Origin: Oikopleura dioica
Lineage: Eukaryota > Chordata > Appendicularia > Copelata > Oikopleuridae
DNA length: 64,000 nt
NCBI GenBank assembly: GCA_907165135.1
Contig: OU015566.1
Span: forward strand, 13,438,157 to 13,502,156
Direction: 5' to 3'
Part shown: piece after piece, positions 46,839-58,200 of the stretch
Layout: each line of letters starts with the position of its first letter
How positions within the stretch are numbered: position 1 is the stretch's first letter
Notes under the pieces: model-generated
Told to the model about the DNA's origin: nothing
The model's database searches: none
Seen by the model: the letters and a program-made list of their open reading frames with translations, nothing else
Translations under genes and position numbers: made by a program

Positions 46839-47049
46839 TCTCTGTAAATCGAACAGTATTGGCAACAATCGCTAAAAATCAAGCGCGTTGAAGCTGGCCT
46901 AACTTTCCCTTTTTTAGCCACTCAGAAGCCGACTTCCAAAACCTTGCTGACTCATACCAAGATTTTTACCATGTGATTATCAGACTGCGATTCAGTCGAA
47001 TTTTTATCTGTAGTCAATCAACGAGAAAAATATTTAACAATCAGCGATT

Positions 47050-48726
47050 TTAATGAGTTTCAATTCTTTTTCGGAAAATTGTGAAAGTGATCATACTGAG
47101 AATATTTAGCACGGCTAGAATAAGCAGTAAGGTTAGTAGGTTTATCGAATTGCTAATGAAGAAACAGACTGCACTTGAAAGAGCATCCATGAACTAAAAA
47201 AACGACTTATGATGAAATTCTTGATCTAAATTTTGTCACCTGTTTGAGCGCAAAAGCAGAGGTCGTCTCGGTCGAAAAACCTTCAGTTACAGAAGAGAAG
47301 AGCACATTCTTCAACCCACCATCGCCAAATCCCATCAGAAAAGCGATGAGAATCGCAACATTTAGATTCGTTGATCCAAAAATATTCCAATCGGGCAGAT
47401 CTTCTGTCGATGTAAAATTGGAATCGTGAGGAAAATTGACAGAAGTCAGAATGTACGAAACCAAGTGCAACAACAAAAAGCTAGAAAATATTTTATATTT
47501 TGAAATTCTAGTGCCGACTAACGTTATAGCGATGCTTGATCGATTAAATTTGTCAAAAAACTTCGATCCAAAGACAAAAACAGCGCTAGAAACCAGCCCT
47601 CCGATTCCAGTCAACAATCCAGTGTAGCCAACTTGCGCGCTAGAATCTTCGAGATTTTTGGAATTCCCGACGACGGTCGGGTAAACGCCACTGAGAAAGC
47701 CAAAGTAAAAGCCGGAATAGATAATGTAGGGTGCGAATAAAGCCATATTTTTGGTGAGCAAAAGCTTGAAGGTCTTTTTGATGGTTCTGATGAACTCGAG
47801 AAATTTTTCGCTGAATGGTGTTTTTTCTTCTTTGTCTTCAATTTTCTCCGGGCCGCAGCATCTCCCCCTCAGAAACAAGAGCAAAACGCAGCCAGTTGAA
47901 GCTAGCACAGCGAAAATCGTGAAGATCGTAGTTCTCATTTCCGAGCTTACATATTTCTCCCCTTGCCAAGCGAACATGATATAAATATTGCCATTGATCA
48001 TGCTGCAGAGAAAGAATGAAGAGAATATCCCCGTATTTCTGGACATCAGTCGCTCGGTCCCAGACTGATGATGGAGAAAATCACCTTCAGCAGTCCACAA
48101 CAGTGCTCCTCCAGCTCCGTTCAAGACTTTCAATCTGGTCGATTACTGTTTTTACGGTCAAAGGAAGATCAAAATCGACCGTTTCCTGAGACGGAATAGA
48201 GAAAAAGCGGAGTCGGGTTCAAAAAGACCAAAATATAAAGCAAGTAGGTCAGTGCCGCAATGAACATTGTTGTTTTATGCCCAAGTATGCCAACAACTCC
48301 AGGAGCGATAAAATTCGTTAGGGCGAAGGAGACATAGACGATCGACAATGAAATGTATCCATCGCCAAGCAAGCCGTCAGCATATTCATTTTGTATCATA
48401 CTGTACGTTTCATTCATCGAATTTTCTTGAAAAAACTCATTGAAAAAAGGATGAAGACAACAAAAAGTACCTTCAGAATGGTAGGTTAGCCAGTAAGTAT
48501 CGTTGAAATGCAAGAAGTCCTCATCATTCTCATCCAGTTCCTCCAAAATCTCCGTCTTCAACGAGTCCGTCACATATTTCCCGATCATCGAAGTCGTCAA
48601 AAACGCAGTAAACAGTAGCATAAAGGCAAACCCAAGCAGCACAACATTCACCAACTTCCATTTATCGCTCAATCCCTGCCGCTCTTTCTTCTCCTCATTT
48701 TCACCAAGAAAAATTTTCTCTTCCAT
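47050..48726 (-). CDS. MFSD11: UNC93-like major facilitator protein (MFSD11)
   Basis: Four exons on the minus strand (48726-48186, 48126-47523, 47480-47240, 47193-47050) give 509 residues. Motifs typical of MFSD11/UNC93: VVLLGFAFMLLFTAF in helix 1, ISLSIVYVSFALTNFIAPGV, NGAGGALLWTAEGDFLHHQS, RNTGIFSSFFLC and IYIMFAWQG. It is a multi-helix membrane protein; the substrate is unknown in the family. The first luminal loop is longer than usual and has N-T-Y/N-E-T sequons. Intron 1 (48127-48185) is GA-AG: exon 1 ends TCAG before GAAACG, and only this join yields the conserved YSVSVLNGAGG. The last three helices come from exons 3 and 4. An upstream in-frame ATG at 48813 exists. Confidence 0.88.
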
Positions 48727-48919
48727 TGTCGACCTCTGACTCACCGAATTTTCGCCTTGGCAAATAACAAATACAAAAAAGCTCCCACCAAACTTTAGCT
48801 TGAAATTCCCCATCTAGAATTCGCATCTTTGCCTGGGGGATGAAAGAACTTATAATTATGAAACACGAGTATCGTTTATTTTGTTTGCTAAAGCGGCAGA
48901 AAAATAAGGAAAGGTTTTT

Positions 48920-51464
48920 TTACATCATCATAAAAAGAATAAGCAAAATTGAACTTGAAGAAATAATGAAATGGAAACTACTTTTCGACGACGAGGATGT
49001 GTTTTTCGACAGAGGAACGCTCTAAAAAGGGGATGAACTCTTTTGGAATTGAAGGGAATGCTCACCATGGGTTTTTTGATATTGGAATAGACATCGATTG
49101 GTTTCTTTATCAGCTCTTTATGTAACATGCCAGCCATGAGGCCTTGGAAAGCAGCGTTGTAATCTAGTGCCACTTCATTTTGGATATAGTCTTTTCGGTC
49201 GTCCTTGAAGTTGTCTTCTGAGTCCGGCCCGCCCACTAGCGCTCCCTAGAAAGCGAAAATTATTCTTTGAAATCAACCCAAAAAACTTACGAGCAACAAG
49301 TTTGGGTTAGCATCATTTCTGTTCAAATAATTATCTCCACAGGGTTTTCCCGGGCCAGGACAAGAAGAAGCTCTGTGATGCGGCCTCGTCGGGTACTTCT
49401 TTCCGTATCCAACGACAAAGCTGCCTCCGAACTTGTTCTCTCCGAGGATGTAGTTTACTTGGTCAACAGCGAGCTTAGAAATGCTATCCGGGCGGCTTGA
49501 GTACTCCGACGCCATAAGACAGAGAAACGCTAAATTCTTTGTTTTTATCCTCGCAAAGCTGTTGATTTTTTACCTGAATTAGCCGCATAACGAAGCGGAG
49601 CCCATTTCATGACAAAAAGGAGACCCTTCTCGGTGAATTTGGCGTCGCCCTTATCAGGTTTTTTACAGTAAGTGTGGAGAGGCTCGATGTAGTTTTCGCG
49701 AAGATCGTCTCGGGTGACTTGAGCGAGGAGGAGTTGGCAGCCGAGGACTTTGTTGTCCCAACTGAACTGATTTGCGAAGCTTTAAGGAGGTCTTGGTGAG
49801 ATTTTAAGGGAGAGAGCGGGAAAATGATTGATTTTTATTTTACAGCGTGACACCCTTATTTATTAAAAACTGATCAATTCAAGACCTTTCCTTGAAGAAA
49901 ACATTCCCCAGTTGTAATACCGTTTCTTCGCCAATTCATAGTAGCTAATCTTCCCTGTCGCTCGGTAAAGCCAAATGCCACCCCAAATGACTTCATCCCT
50001 GTAATCAGTGGACTTGTAATAAGTCCCCACTTGAGGCACCGAATCTGAATATTTATCTCCAGTTCCAAAGACCATCGACTTCTCGGTGTAGCTCATGAGT
50101 GCTTCTGCATATTTTATCATTTTTCGAAACTCGGTCGTTCCAGAAGTACGATTTCGATCTTCGTTCTTGAATAGTTCCTCTTCCTCTGCTTTTTTGTACA
50201 CAAGACCCATCGCAGCAAAAGCCGCGGCGTAGTCAGCAGCAATGTCAGTTCCTGCTTTTTCAGTGTCGACTTTGTAAACAGGCCTCGGCATTTCTTTTCT
50301 GATGTTTTCCGGGCCGTTCCAGATTCCGTGGTCGAACTCAGGATCACCGACGAGGACGTAAATTGCTTCCACGATGCCTTTGTTGTCAAGAATAGTCGCT
50401 TTCTCGAGCCAAGCACTTCCCCAGAGCAACAAGTCGAGCATGTTGTCCATCTCCTCCGCCGCGACATAGCTATCCCAGTAGTGCAGCGCTCCCCAAGCCA
50501 GAGTCGAGAGCGAAAAACTCAGCGGAAAGCCAAATTTCAAGTTATCTCCAGCATCGTAATATCCTCCCGTCAAATCGACATCCGACCCGTTAACTCCCTT
50601 CCCGAATCCATCCCACAAGCAGCTGTCTTTTCTCCAAGGAATTCGGTTCTTTTCCGGAAGTTTTCCTGAGCGCTGGGCTTCGTAGAAAAGGATCGACTTT
50701 TGGAGGATTTCTTTGTAGTTGTACTTGAGTTCTTTGATCTTGGAGTCGGGGAAGGGGGTTGGACCGACTTCTCCGCAGGTGGTTTCTGTTCCATTTGTGG
50801 TGGAGTTTCCGCCGTCCAAGCATTCCTCCAGTTCTTCTTCGTTTTCCACGATATTGTCTTCGAGCTCTTCTCGTAAACCTGGAACCATACCAGTTGGTTG
50901 ATCATCCTCCTCTTCTTCGTCCTCCTCATCATCTTCCTCCCCATCCGTTTCAACCCCATCAACGCTGTCCTCTCCCTCTTCTCCTTCTTCCCCACCTTCT
51001 TCATTTTCCTCTGGCGGTGGAGGGGTTCCAGGGTCGTAGGAGAAATTCGGATCCATTTCGTTAAAAACAATCACATCGTTAAACTTCAAAATCGCCTTTG
51101 GAGGTTTATCTTCCCCTTCAAACTTCGCTTGAAAACCGATATCAGTATATTCCCCTCCTTTCAGCGCCCCATTCCACTCGAGATTCTTCAGCGTAAAAGT
51201 GGTGGTGATATCTTTGATGTCGATCTTCTGGTTCTCTATATTCGCATTCCAGCAATCGAAACCGGCCAATTTCGTGCCGACAAAGGTCAGTTCTATTCTC
51301 CAACCGCTGGTAGTATTGACTGACCAGGGAACTTGAGCATGAATTCGCCCTTCAAAGCCCCCTTCCCACTCATTTGTCACTTCAAAGGTCTTCTTATGGA
51401 CATTCTCTTGAATCTCTTGAGCCTTGACGAAAACAAGGAAGAATAAAAAGCGTAAAACGCTCAT
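48920..51464 (-). CDS. GH9 cellulase with CBM2-like module, acidic linker and hydrophobic tail
   Basis: Five exons on the minus strand (51464-49891, 49779-49574, 49529-49291, 49245-49066, 49021-48920) give 766 residues. A signal peptide ([17 protein letters not shown]) is followed by a CBM2-like cellulose-binding module ([45 protein letters not shown]), a very acidic linker of about 60 residues, then the GH9 catalytic domain with [42 protein letters not shown] and the acid region [19 protein letters not shown]9 enzymes are inverting endoglucanases. The last exon adds Ser-rich sequence and [11 protein letters not shown] at the very end, a GPI-signal or tail-anchor pattern. Intron 1 (49780-49890) is GA-AG (CAAG|GAAAGG). 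Confidence 0.9.
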
Positions 51465-51773
51465 TTTTAAAACTTGTGAAGGCCAAATCAACGAAAAGGC
51501 CTTCAAGCTCGGTAAAAAAGGAATCTGGTTTGTCTGATTAATCCAAATTTCAAGGAGCTGTATTATCGTACTAAGGCGAGTTTGCAAGTCCTAGAGCAGC
51601 CCGAGGGCAAATTGAACGTGCTCCAATAAAATGAATACCGTCGGACACTTTTTCGCAGATTATTTTCACCGTTTATTGGTACCAATCAAGGCTCGATTTA
51701 CGGAAGAATGGTGAGGTTGTAAATTTGAAGTATGAAATGATACAGAGGAGAAAACGCAGAGGAAAAGGAATGA

Positions 51774-53775
51774 TCACTGATAAGAATTTTCCCGGCAATT
51801 GCCAATAAACGGAAACTTGCAACTCTTTTTTTTCTTGAGCTTTTGTTCTAACTCCTTGATTTTGGCCTCATGCTTCTTTATTTGAGAGGATTTTTCGTTG
51901 ATGGTTTGATTTAATTTTTTGATATTAGACTCATGTTCCGATATTTTAGCGGTTTTTCTAGTAATGATTGCGTCTTTTTCATGAACAGCTCTTTCTTTGC
52001 TCTGAAGATCTTGCTCTTTCTTCTTGATAGTGGCAGTCATTTTCTCGATTTTGTTTGACATAGGCGCGATGCCTTTGATGAAGAAGATGTTCCATCTAAC
52101 AAAGCCTCCTGGACCTTGAAATTTCGTCTCTACAAACTGCTCTCCATTGACATCTCTGCTCTTGATATTCTCTTCTCTTGAAGCAACATTTCCTGTTCTC
52201 GGGCAAACGTTCTCAGCTGTCGCAGTAAAACTCAAATCAGTCCCTAAAAACTCAAAATTCAAAAAAAGGAAAAAAACTCGCCTCGTTTTGAAATAAAAAG
52301 CTTCCAATTTTGAAAAGTTCCATTTCTGTTTTTGACAAGCGAAGGAGCTCGAATTCGCCAGTTTTTATAACTCACGTCGAAATTTTTAGTATAGTGAAAC
52401 TAAATGTTAGAATTGAAAGAGAAATTGATTTAATATCAAAGAAATTTACTTTTAGATTAATGAATTTGAGACCATTTTCGAGGGCGTCAATCAGGATTTC
52501 TTTTTTGAACCTTCGGTCGAGAGAAAAACATGTGCGCTCATCTTCATGATCTGCGCCAAAATACTGACCAAGCCCAATAATTTTCAAAAACTGAATATTT
52601 TTCGACGGCAGCGAAAATTCACTTTCGTAAATTAAATTCTGCAGCGCTTCTTCTCCTTTTTGCTCGTCAGAAGCGCGCCTTAACATTCTTTCAAAATCTT
52701 CCTTGATTTTTTTATTTGCTTTTCGAACGCATTCTTCGTAACTGCTTTCGAAGTCGACATCCCACGGAGCAATTTTTGCTTCAAGTTGGCAAATAAAATT
52801 TCTGATCGAAGGTTCTTTTGCAAGAAGAAAACAGTTTTCAATTCGATTTTCTGGCAGCTTTTGAAGACAACGGCTGATAAGAGAATCGCATTTTGGGAAA
52901 TTTCGAGCTGGCGTCTCATAGCGCGCTTTCATATGATGAAAATTTTCATAACATGAAAAAGACTAGTTATGGTTGCATAATTTGATTTTACAACATTCCT
53001 TCACGTATTTTTTCAAGCAAAACATACTCTTTCCGATCATCGAAGGGATACTTCAAATAACTGATAATATAAATAATAACTCCAACAGCCCAAACATCAG
53101 TTTTTTGACTCACGATTTCTTCTTCTTGGTGTTCTTGAGACTCAGGCGTCATGAAGTGAGGAGTTCCTCTTTTTACGGTCTTTTTGGTTTCCATAGTTTT
53201 TGCTTCGAGAATTTAACATATCTTTAGTTCTTCGATAGATCTTTTTAGTAAATTCATTCCTGCAATATCGAAATCGCCGATCAAGAGAAGATAATTTTCA
53301 CGCATGAAAATATTTTTGGGCTTCAGATCTCTGTGAATGATTCCTTGTTCGTGAACATAAGCCATACCATAAACAAGTTGGGAGACGAGTTTCAGTGCTT
53401 CTTTTTGATTCCATGAGTTCGGAGTTCTCGCTTTAGTTTGAATCAATTCTTCTAATGTTCCTTGACTTCCCCATTGCATCGTGAATCCATGATAACGTAA
53501 ATTATTGTAATCGAACTGAACTTCTTCGTAAACTCGAACAACATTTTCGTGCTTCAATTTCTTCATCAGCGTGAATTCACTGTCCCTCTGTTTTTTGTTA
53601 ATAACAGCCTTCAAAACCACACAATAATGATCTTTCAGAATAAAAAATTAAATTATTAACTTTGTGTATTCCCTTTACCGTCACAATCCATTTCCCAAAA
53701 CAATTTATTCGGATCATCTCTGTTCGAATTCTTGACAACGCAATAGAACCGATATTTTCCAACATTTTTTCCCAT
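51774..53775 (-). CDS. Divergent protein kinase with C-terminal coiled coil
   Basis: Six exons on the minus strand (53775-53679, 53631-53260, 53202-53005, 52925-52450, 52399-52282, 52243-51774) give 576 residues. Kinase motifs: VVLKAV (ATP lysine), MKKLKHENVVRVYEEV, HRDLKPKNIF, DFDIA where DFG is normal, RGTPHFMTPES, TDVWAVGVIIYII. The glycine loop is not recognisable. A helical region follows, then WKLFISKRGTDLSF and a long coiled coil (KKKEQDLQSKERAVHEKDAI...). Intron 2 (53203-53259) is GA-AG (GCAG|GAATGA); unspliced it puts a TAA in frame. Intron 5 is GC-AG (CGAG|GCGAGT). With the DFG change the enzyme may be weak or inactive. The joining of the coiled-coil exons rests on phase only. Confidence 0.72.
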
Positions 53776-55287
53776 TCTCTAAATTTTTCAAAACCAAAAA
53801 CAAAAAGACCAAAAACTCGAACTCAGATCTGCTCAGCCAAGATTATAAAATTCAAGATAGTCCCGTTAATATTTGCACTATTCATTGGCAAATAATTGGT
53901 ACGCGTTAAAATCAGGAATTCTCCCCGTGAACTGCCCTTTTCGCATTTCCGTTCTAGCGTTGAAGATTCGTACTCAACAAAAACAGCAATTGCTTCCGGT
54001 GATTCACGTCACTTGCTTATCAAAATTTCATCTGTGGTTTAAAACAGAGCATTCAACTTGCCAAAAAAGCAATTTTCAAGAGCTCAATTTTTATAAGTTC
54101 ATCTCGAAAATCATGAAAAATTCCAAATGAAAATCGAAAAACCGCCTTTTTGCGCTCAAAAAGCGCCAAGTTCAGGGCTTTCCAGGTTATCCAGCGAAAA
54201 TAAAAAGAATGATGTTGAAAGAGAAAGAGTCTAAGACCACTTGAAGGGTTTCTTAAAAGCAAAAGTCTAAAAGTAAACTTAGCCACTTGAAATTTTGAGC
54301 TCAAAGACGAGCACGTGTGAAGACACGGGTTCCGGATCTTCTTCTCAAGAGGCTGCGGAGATTCCTTGGCAAAAAGTCTTCCTTCAAGAAATCCCGCTCA
54401 AGGGCCGCTAGAATCAAGTTCAATTTGAGCAGGTTAATTTGAAGGAGTGCGAACTCGACAAGTGATGATGCTTTATTTTGAAGAAAAATAATCAACCGAA
54501 ACTTTCAGGTGGCAGGATAAGCATAAACAACGTCAAGTTGGAGCCTTAAACTCGGGAGGGAGGACTTTTTCTTGGAAGAAAAGAGGCCTTGGAAAGAAAA
54601 GATATTTTTGATAATTCGTTATTTTTTTCTGAATTTTGAATGATCGATTTTGATTTTTTAATAAAAATTTTTTATTTTATATAAAAAATTACACTTTTTA
54701 TTGTTAAGATCAAACAGAATCAATAGTTTTAAATAAAATTATAAATAATAAGAATAAAAAAAAATCATTCAATTTTTCTTTAAAAATAAAGCTAAGAAAT
54801 CGAATTGAAATTTGAAATAAAGGACGATTTTCTCCATTTTGATTCATTTATTTCGCTTGATTTTCAAATTCTTTTACCCATAGTAATTTCAGAACAATTT
54901 CAAATTCCAGCGCCATTCTCAGACTTTGCCTCTCGGGCAGATTTTCTCACTTCTCGGATGATCTCTTCCACCTACTGACTCAACTTCAGGAGCATTTACG
55001 GTGCTAAAGCGCTCGAGTTTGAACTTGATTAATTCTTGGCATCATAAATTCCTTCTTTCCTTTGTTCTTGAGCAGTTGAGCGTTTCCATCCGCCCGTGCT
55101 GGCGGATTTTTCTGGCGTTTGGTGGCGCACCTGGCGTGTCCTGGGGCCGCTAGCGCTCCAAAACTCAAAACAGAAAACGGCTCATCCGCCTTTCTCAGCT
55201 TTTTTCACTTGGCCCCTGTCTTATCCAAAGAGATACCCCCCTTAACAAACAAGTCGTATAGACTTGCAGGGACAGAGATATTCCAGT
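53776..55287. other. Intergenic region between kinase and laminin genes
   Basis: Divergent promoters must lie here. AT-rich core near 54600-54800. A minus-strand ORF at 54053-54304 has no domain support. No repeat stands out. Confidence 0.35.
55281..55286 (+). promoter_or_regulatory. Candidate trans-splice acceptor before laminin ATG
   Basis: TTCCAG ends one base before the start codon at 55288, the same layout as at the BTB genes. It could also be a chance AG in a normal 5' UTR. Confidence 0.35.
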
Positions 55288-58200
55288 ATGCTGAGCAGAA
55301 TACTGGCGTTCCTGGCGCTTAGCGGCGTCAGGGCCCAGGACATCGACTTTGCCCACGAAAATGGCATCATTCAGCCGAAGAGTTGGAACCTCGCAAAAGG
55401 TAAAAGGACCCCTTATTTTATCAGAGCTGGGGAATTTCACGGGTATCAGGGGGTGGATGGAACGGCGGCGCGAATTTGAAACCGCCCGGTCAGTCTTGAG
55501 CGGGTAATTGCCCTCTCAAATTTCCGGAATTCAAGTTTTTCGGGAAATTGAAATTGCGAGATTTTGATTGATGAGTGTTCTTTTCTGAACGGGTTGGAAA
55601 TTGAAAGGGGTGGGAAATAAAGGCAGGGGGATTCAGAGATTGTTGCCAAAACAAAACTTGCGGGAACGGAAAAATTCGAATTTTGGCATGAGTTTTCGTC
55701 TTTCTTGCATAAGGTGATTAGGAAAAGTTCATGTTCAAGTGCCAAGAAATGCGGTTTTTTCCGGCTTTTGGGAAAGTTTGAAGTTTTCCTTCGCTAATGA
55801 CTGTTTTGAAGAGTTATTCTAGCGTTTCAAAGTTGAACCCTACTAGTTGGTAATTACAACCCTTTTTCTCAAGTTCGAGTTTTTAGTTGAAACATGTTTT
55901 TGAAAAGCAACTTTTTCGGAACTTTAAAAACTTGGGTTTATTTTCGCTACATTCTAGTGACATCAATTTGGCACCTTGAAACATATTTTCAAACTTTTCG
56001 AAGCTTGAAAATTCGAAAATCTTCTTCGCAAATTTGAATTTGAAGGCACCGAATTTTTGAAATTCGCCTAATTGGCAGCCGCACGTGTCGTTGCTTTTTT
56101 GCTGGTTGAATAATTACCGCTTGCGAGAATGCAAAAACTGGTAATTAACGCGTGGTCAAGGTCGATCTAAAATTTTTTTCGGCGTTGTATTTTTCAAAAA
56201 AGCTGGTCGATATGAGCTAAGAAAATCGAATATTCTAGCGCTAGGGTTTTTTCCTTCGAATTTATCTATCAAAATAGGGTCGAAATTTTCGGTTTGGGAC
56301 CCAAACTTTGGGTTTTGACCCCATATTTGGAAAATATGGGGAATTTGAGCCAATCAGAAGACGGTGCTCTTTGTCCAAGGCAATCAGAAGATATATAACC
56401 CCCCCATTTATTGGGCCGGTGAAAAATTTGGGTTTTGGGGGGTTATATAGCTTCTGATTGGCTTAGATAAAGAACATTGCCTTCTCATTGGCTCAAAATC
56501 CCCATACTTTCAAATTTTTCCCTTTTCCGACTAATATTATCCAATCAGCAGGTTGGAAGGAAGCTGACTCAAGAATCATCAGAGTACGATTATTCGTAAT
56601 CACAATCGTATTCTGGCAAGTTCACCTGGTTGGCCGTAATTATAATATTCATAGGTGGTCTTTTCATCGCTACAATAAAAAACTAAACTGCTGAATAGTT
56701 AAGTGGAAGAAAAGCTACTTTTAGTAATATCGCCAGGTGTTGCTTTTTTCATCATAAAAAGCTCTGAGAGAGGCCCTTTGCCCTTCTCAACTGCTCCTGG
56801 CCCCGGCTGAGCTCGTAAAATTTTAGCGGCTTTTTGATCTCGCCAAGTTTACGGCTCCATCGCTTGATTTGAAGCGAGTAATTACTCAAAGCGATTTTGG
56901 CAGCGCCGGAAAGACATCAACTTTCCAATTCATCAAGTTTAAAAATAAGGGACTCGTACTTGGAATTGGAAAATGAATGATTGAAAAAGTTATCATTAAA
57001 GGATTTGGGAGTTATTTTCTTGATTGATTGATGAAAAATTTTTGATCTTGGGAATTTTCGTTTTTATTAAATTTTCTTTCCGAGCCAGTGATTTTGGATG
57101 GCAAATTTATAAAAATTTTGCGCACTGGCCTCCTGCCAATGTGAAGGCCTTGGTAAAGACGCCTTTGTTGAAAAACTTTTTTCACAATGGCCATTTACTC
57201 GGATTCAAACGCCGGACGGAGCACTTCAGCTTTGCGCAAATTTAACGAGCTAGTACCGTTTTTCCCCGGTGAAAAGTGCATTTTGAACTTGAAAATTCAA
57301 GAAAAGTAGACTCGATTGTTCTGAGCCCCCCAAATTGGAAAATAATGACAGAAAATTGGGCAAAATTCGAAATTAACCTTGATCCGCCATGTTTAATTCC
57401 GCCTCTAGAATCTAGACACTCGCGCCCGCTAGAATGATGTCACCTTGATAGCACCGGCTATTTTGCCGACATAACCGGAACTACCAATTGCCCAAAACAT
57501 AAACCGGCGACTTCAAAGTTTCAAACGCGCCCATGCTAAAACCCATTCCTAAGAGGTATTTATCCACCCAGATAACTAAGTACAACAAGCGAGCTCGATT
57601 TCCCAGGGACTTTCTCACTCTCTCTCTCTTTCTATTCAAAAGCGCCCTGCCCTGGAGCGTGTTTATTCAATTTTTTGTCTAAAAAACGGAATGATAACTC
57701 AAGCTTGAGCCCTGGCACTTTTCACAGACGCGTTTTTTCCTCAAGTTCATCTGAGGAATTTGAGTGTGACGCCCTTATTTTGCCCCTAATTAAAATTTTG
57801 CCCCCTAAACTTTCATTTCAGTCGCAACTGTAACTGCCAACGCGACTTGCGGAGAAGACAACGCTGATCAATACTGCACTCTTTACTTCAACACCTGCGG
57901 AACTTGCATCGCCAACGGCAGAGATGGCCACCCGGTGGAAAACGTCGTCGACGGAACTGAAAGTTTCTGGATGTCCCCTCCTCTCAGCAGAGGCGAGCAG
58001 AACAACAAGGTCACACTCACCTTCGATCTCAAGCAACCCTTTCACATTGCCTACGTCGTGATCAAGTACGCAATCTCTCCGAGAGCGAAGACCTGGGTTT
58101 TGGAACGATCAGTTGACGGAGAAAACTGGGACGCGTGGCAGTACTTTTCTCAGGATCGATCGCAGTGCCGCACTTTGTTCGATAAAGTTCCAACTGCTGA

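Noticed and set aside
53203-53217. A 15-base GT...AG micro-intron in the kinase gene
   Set aside because: It removes the TAA in phase, but leaves an overlong activation loop and is far below the size of every other intron here. The 57-bp GA-AG intron fits six other cases.
51774-53775. Kinase called a pseudogene because of an in-frame stop and a phase shift
   Set aside because: Both problems vanish with a GA-AG intron at 53203-53259 and the GT donor at 53004 rather than the one at 52991.
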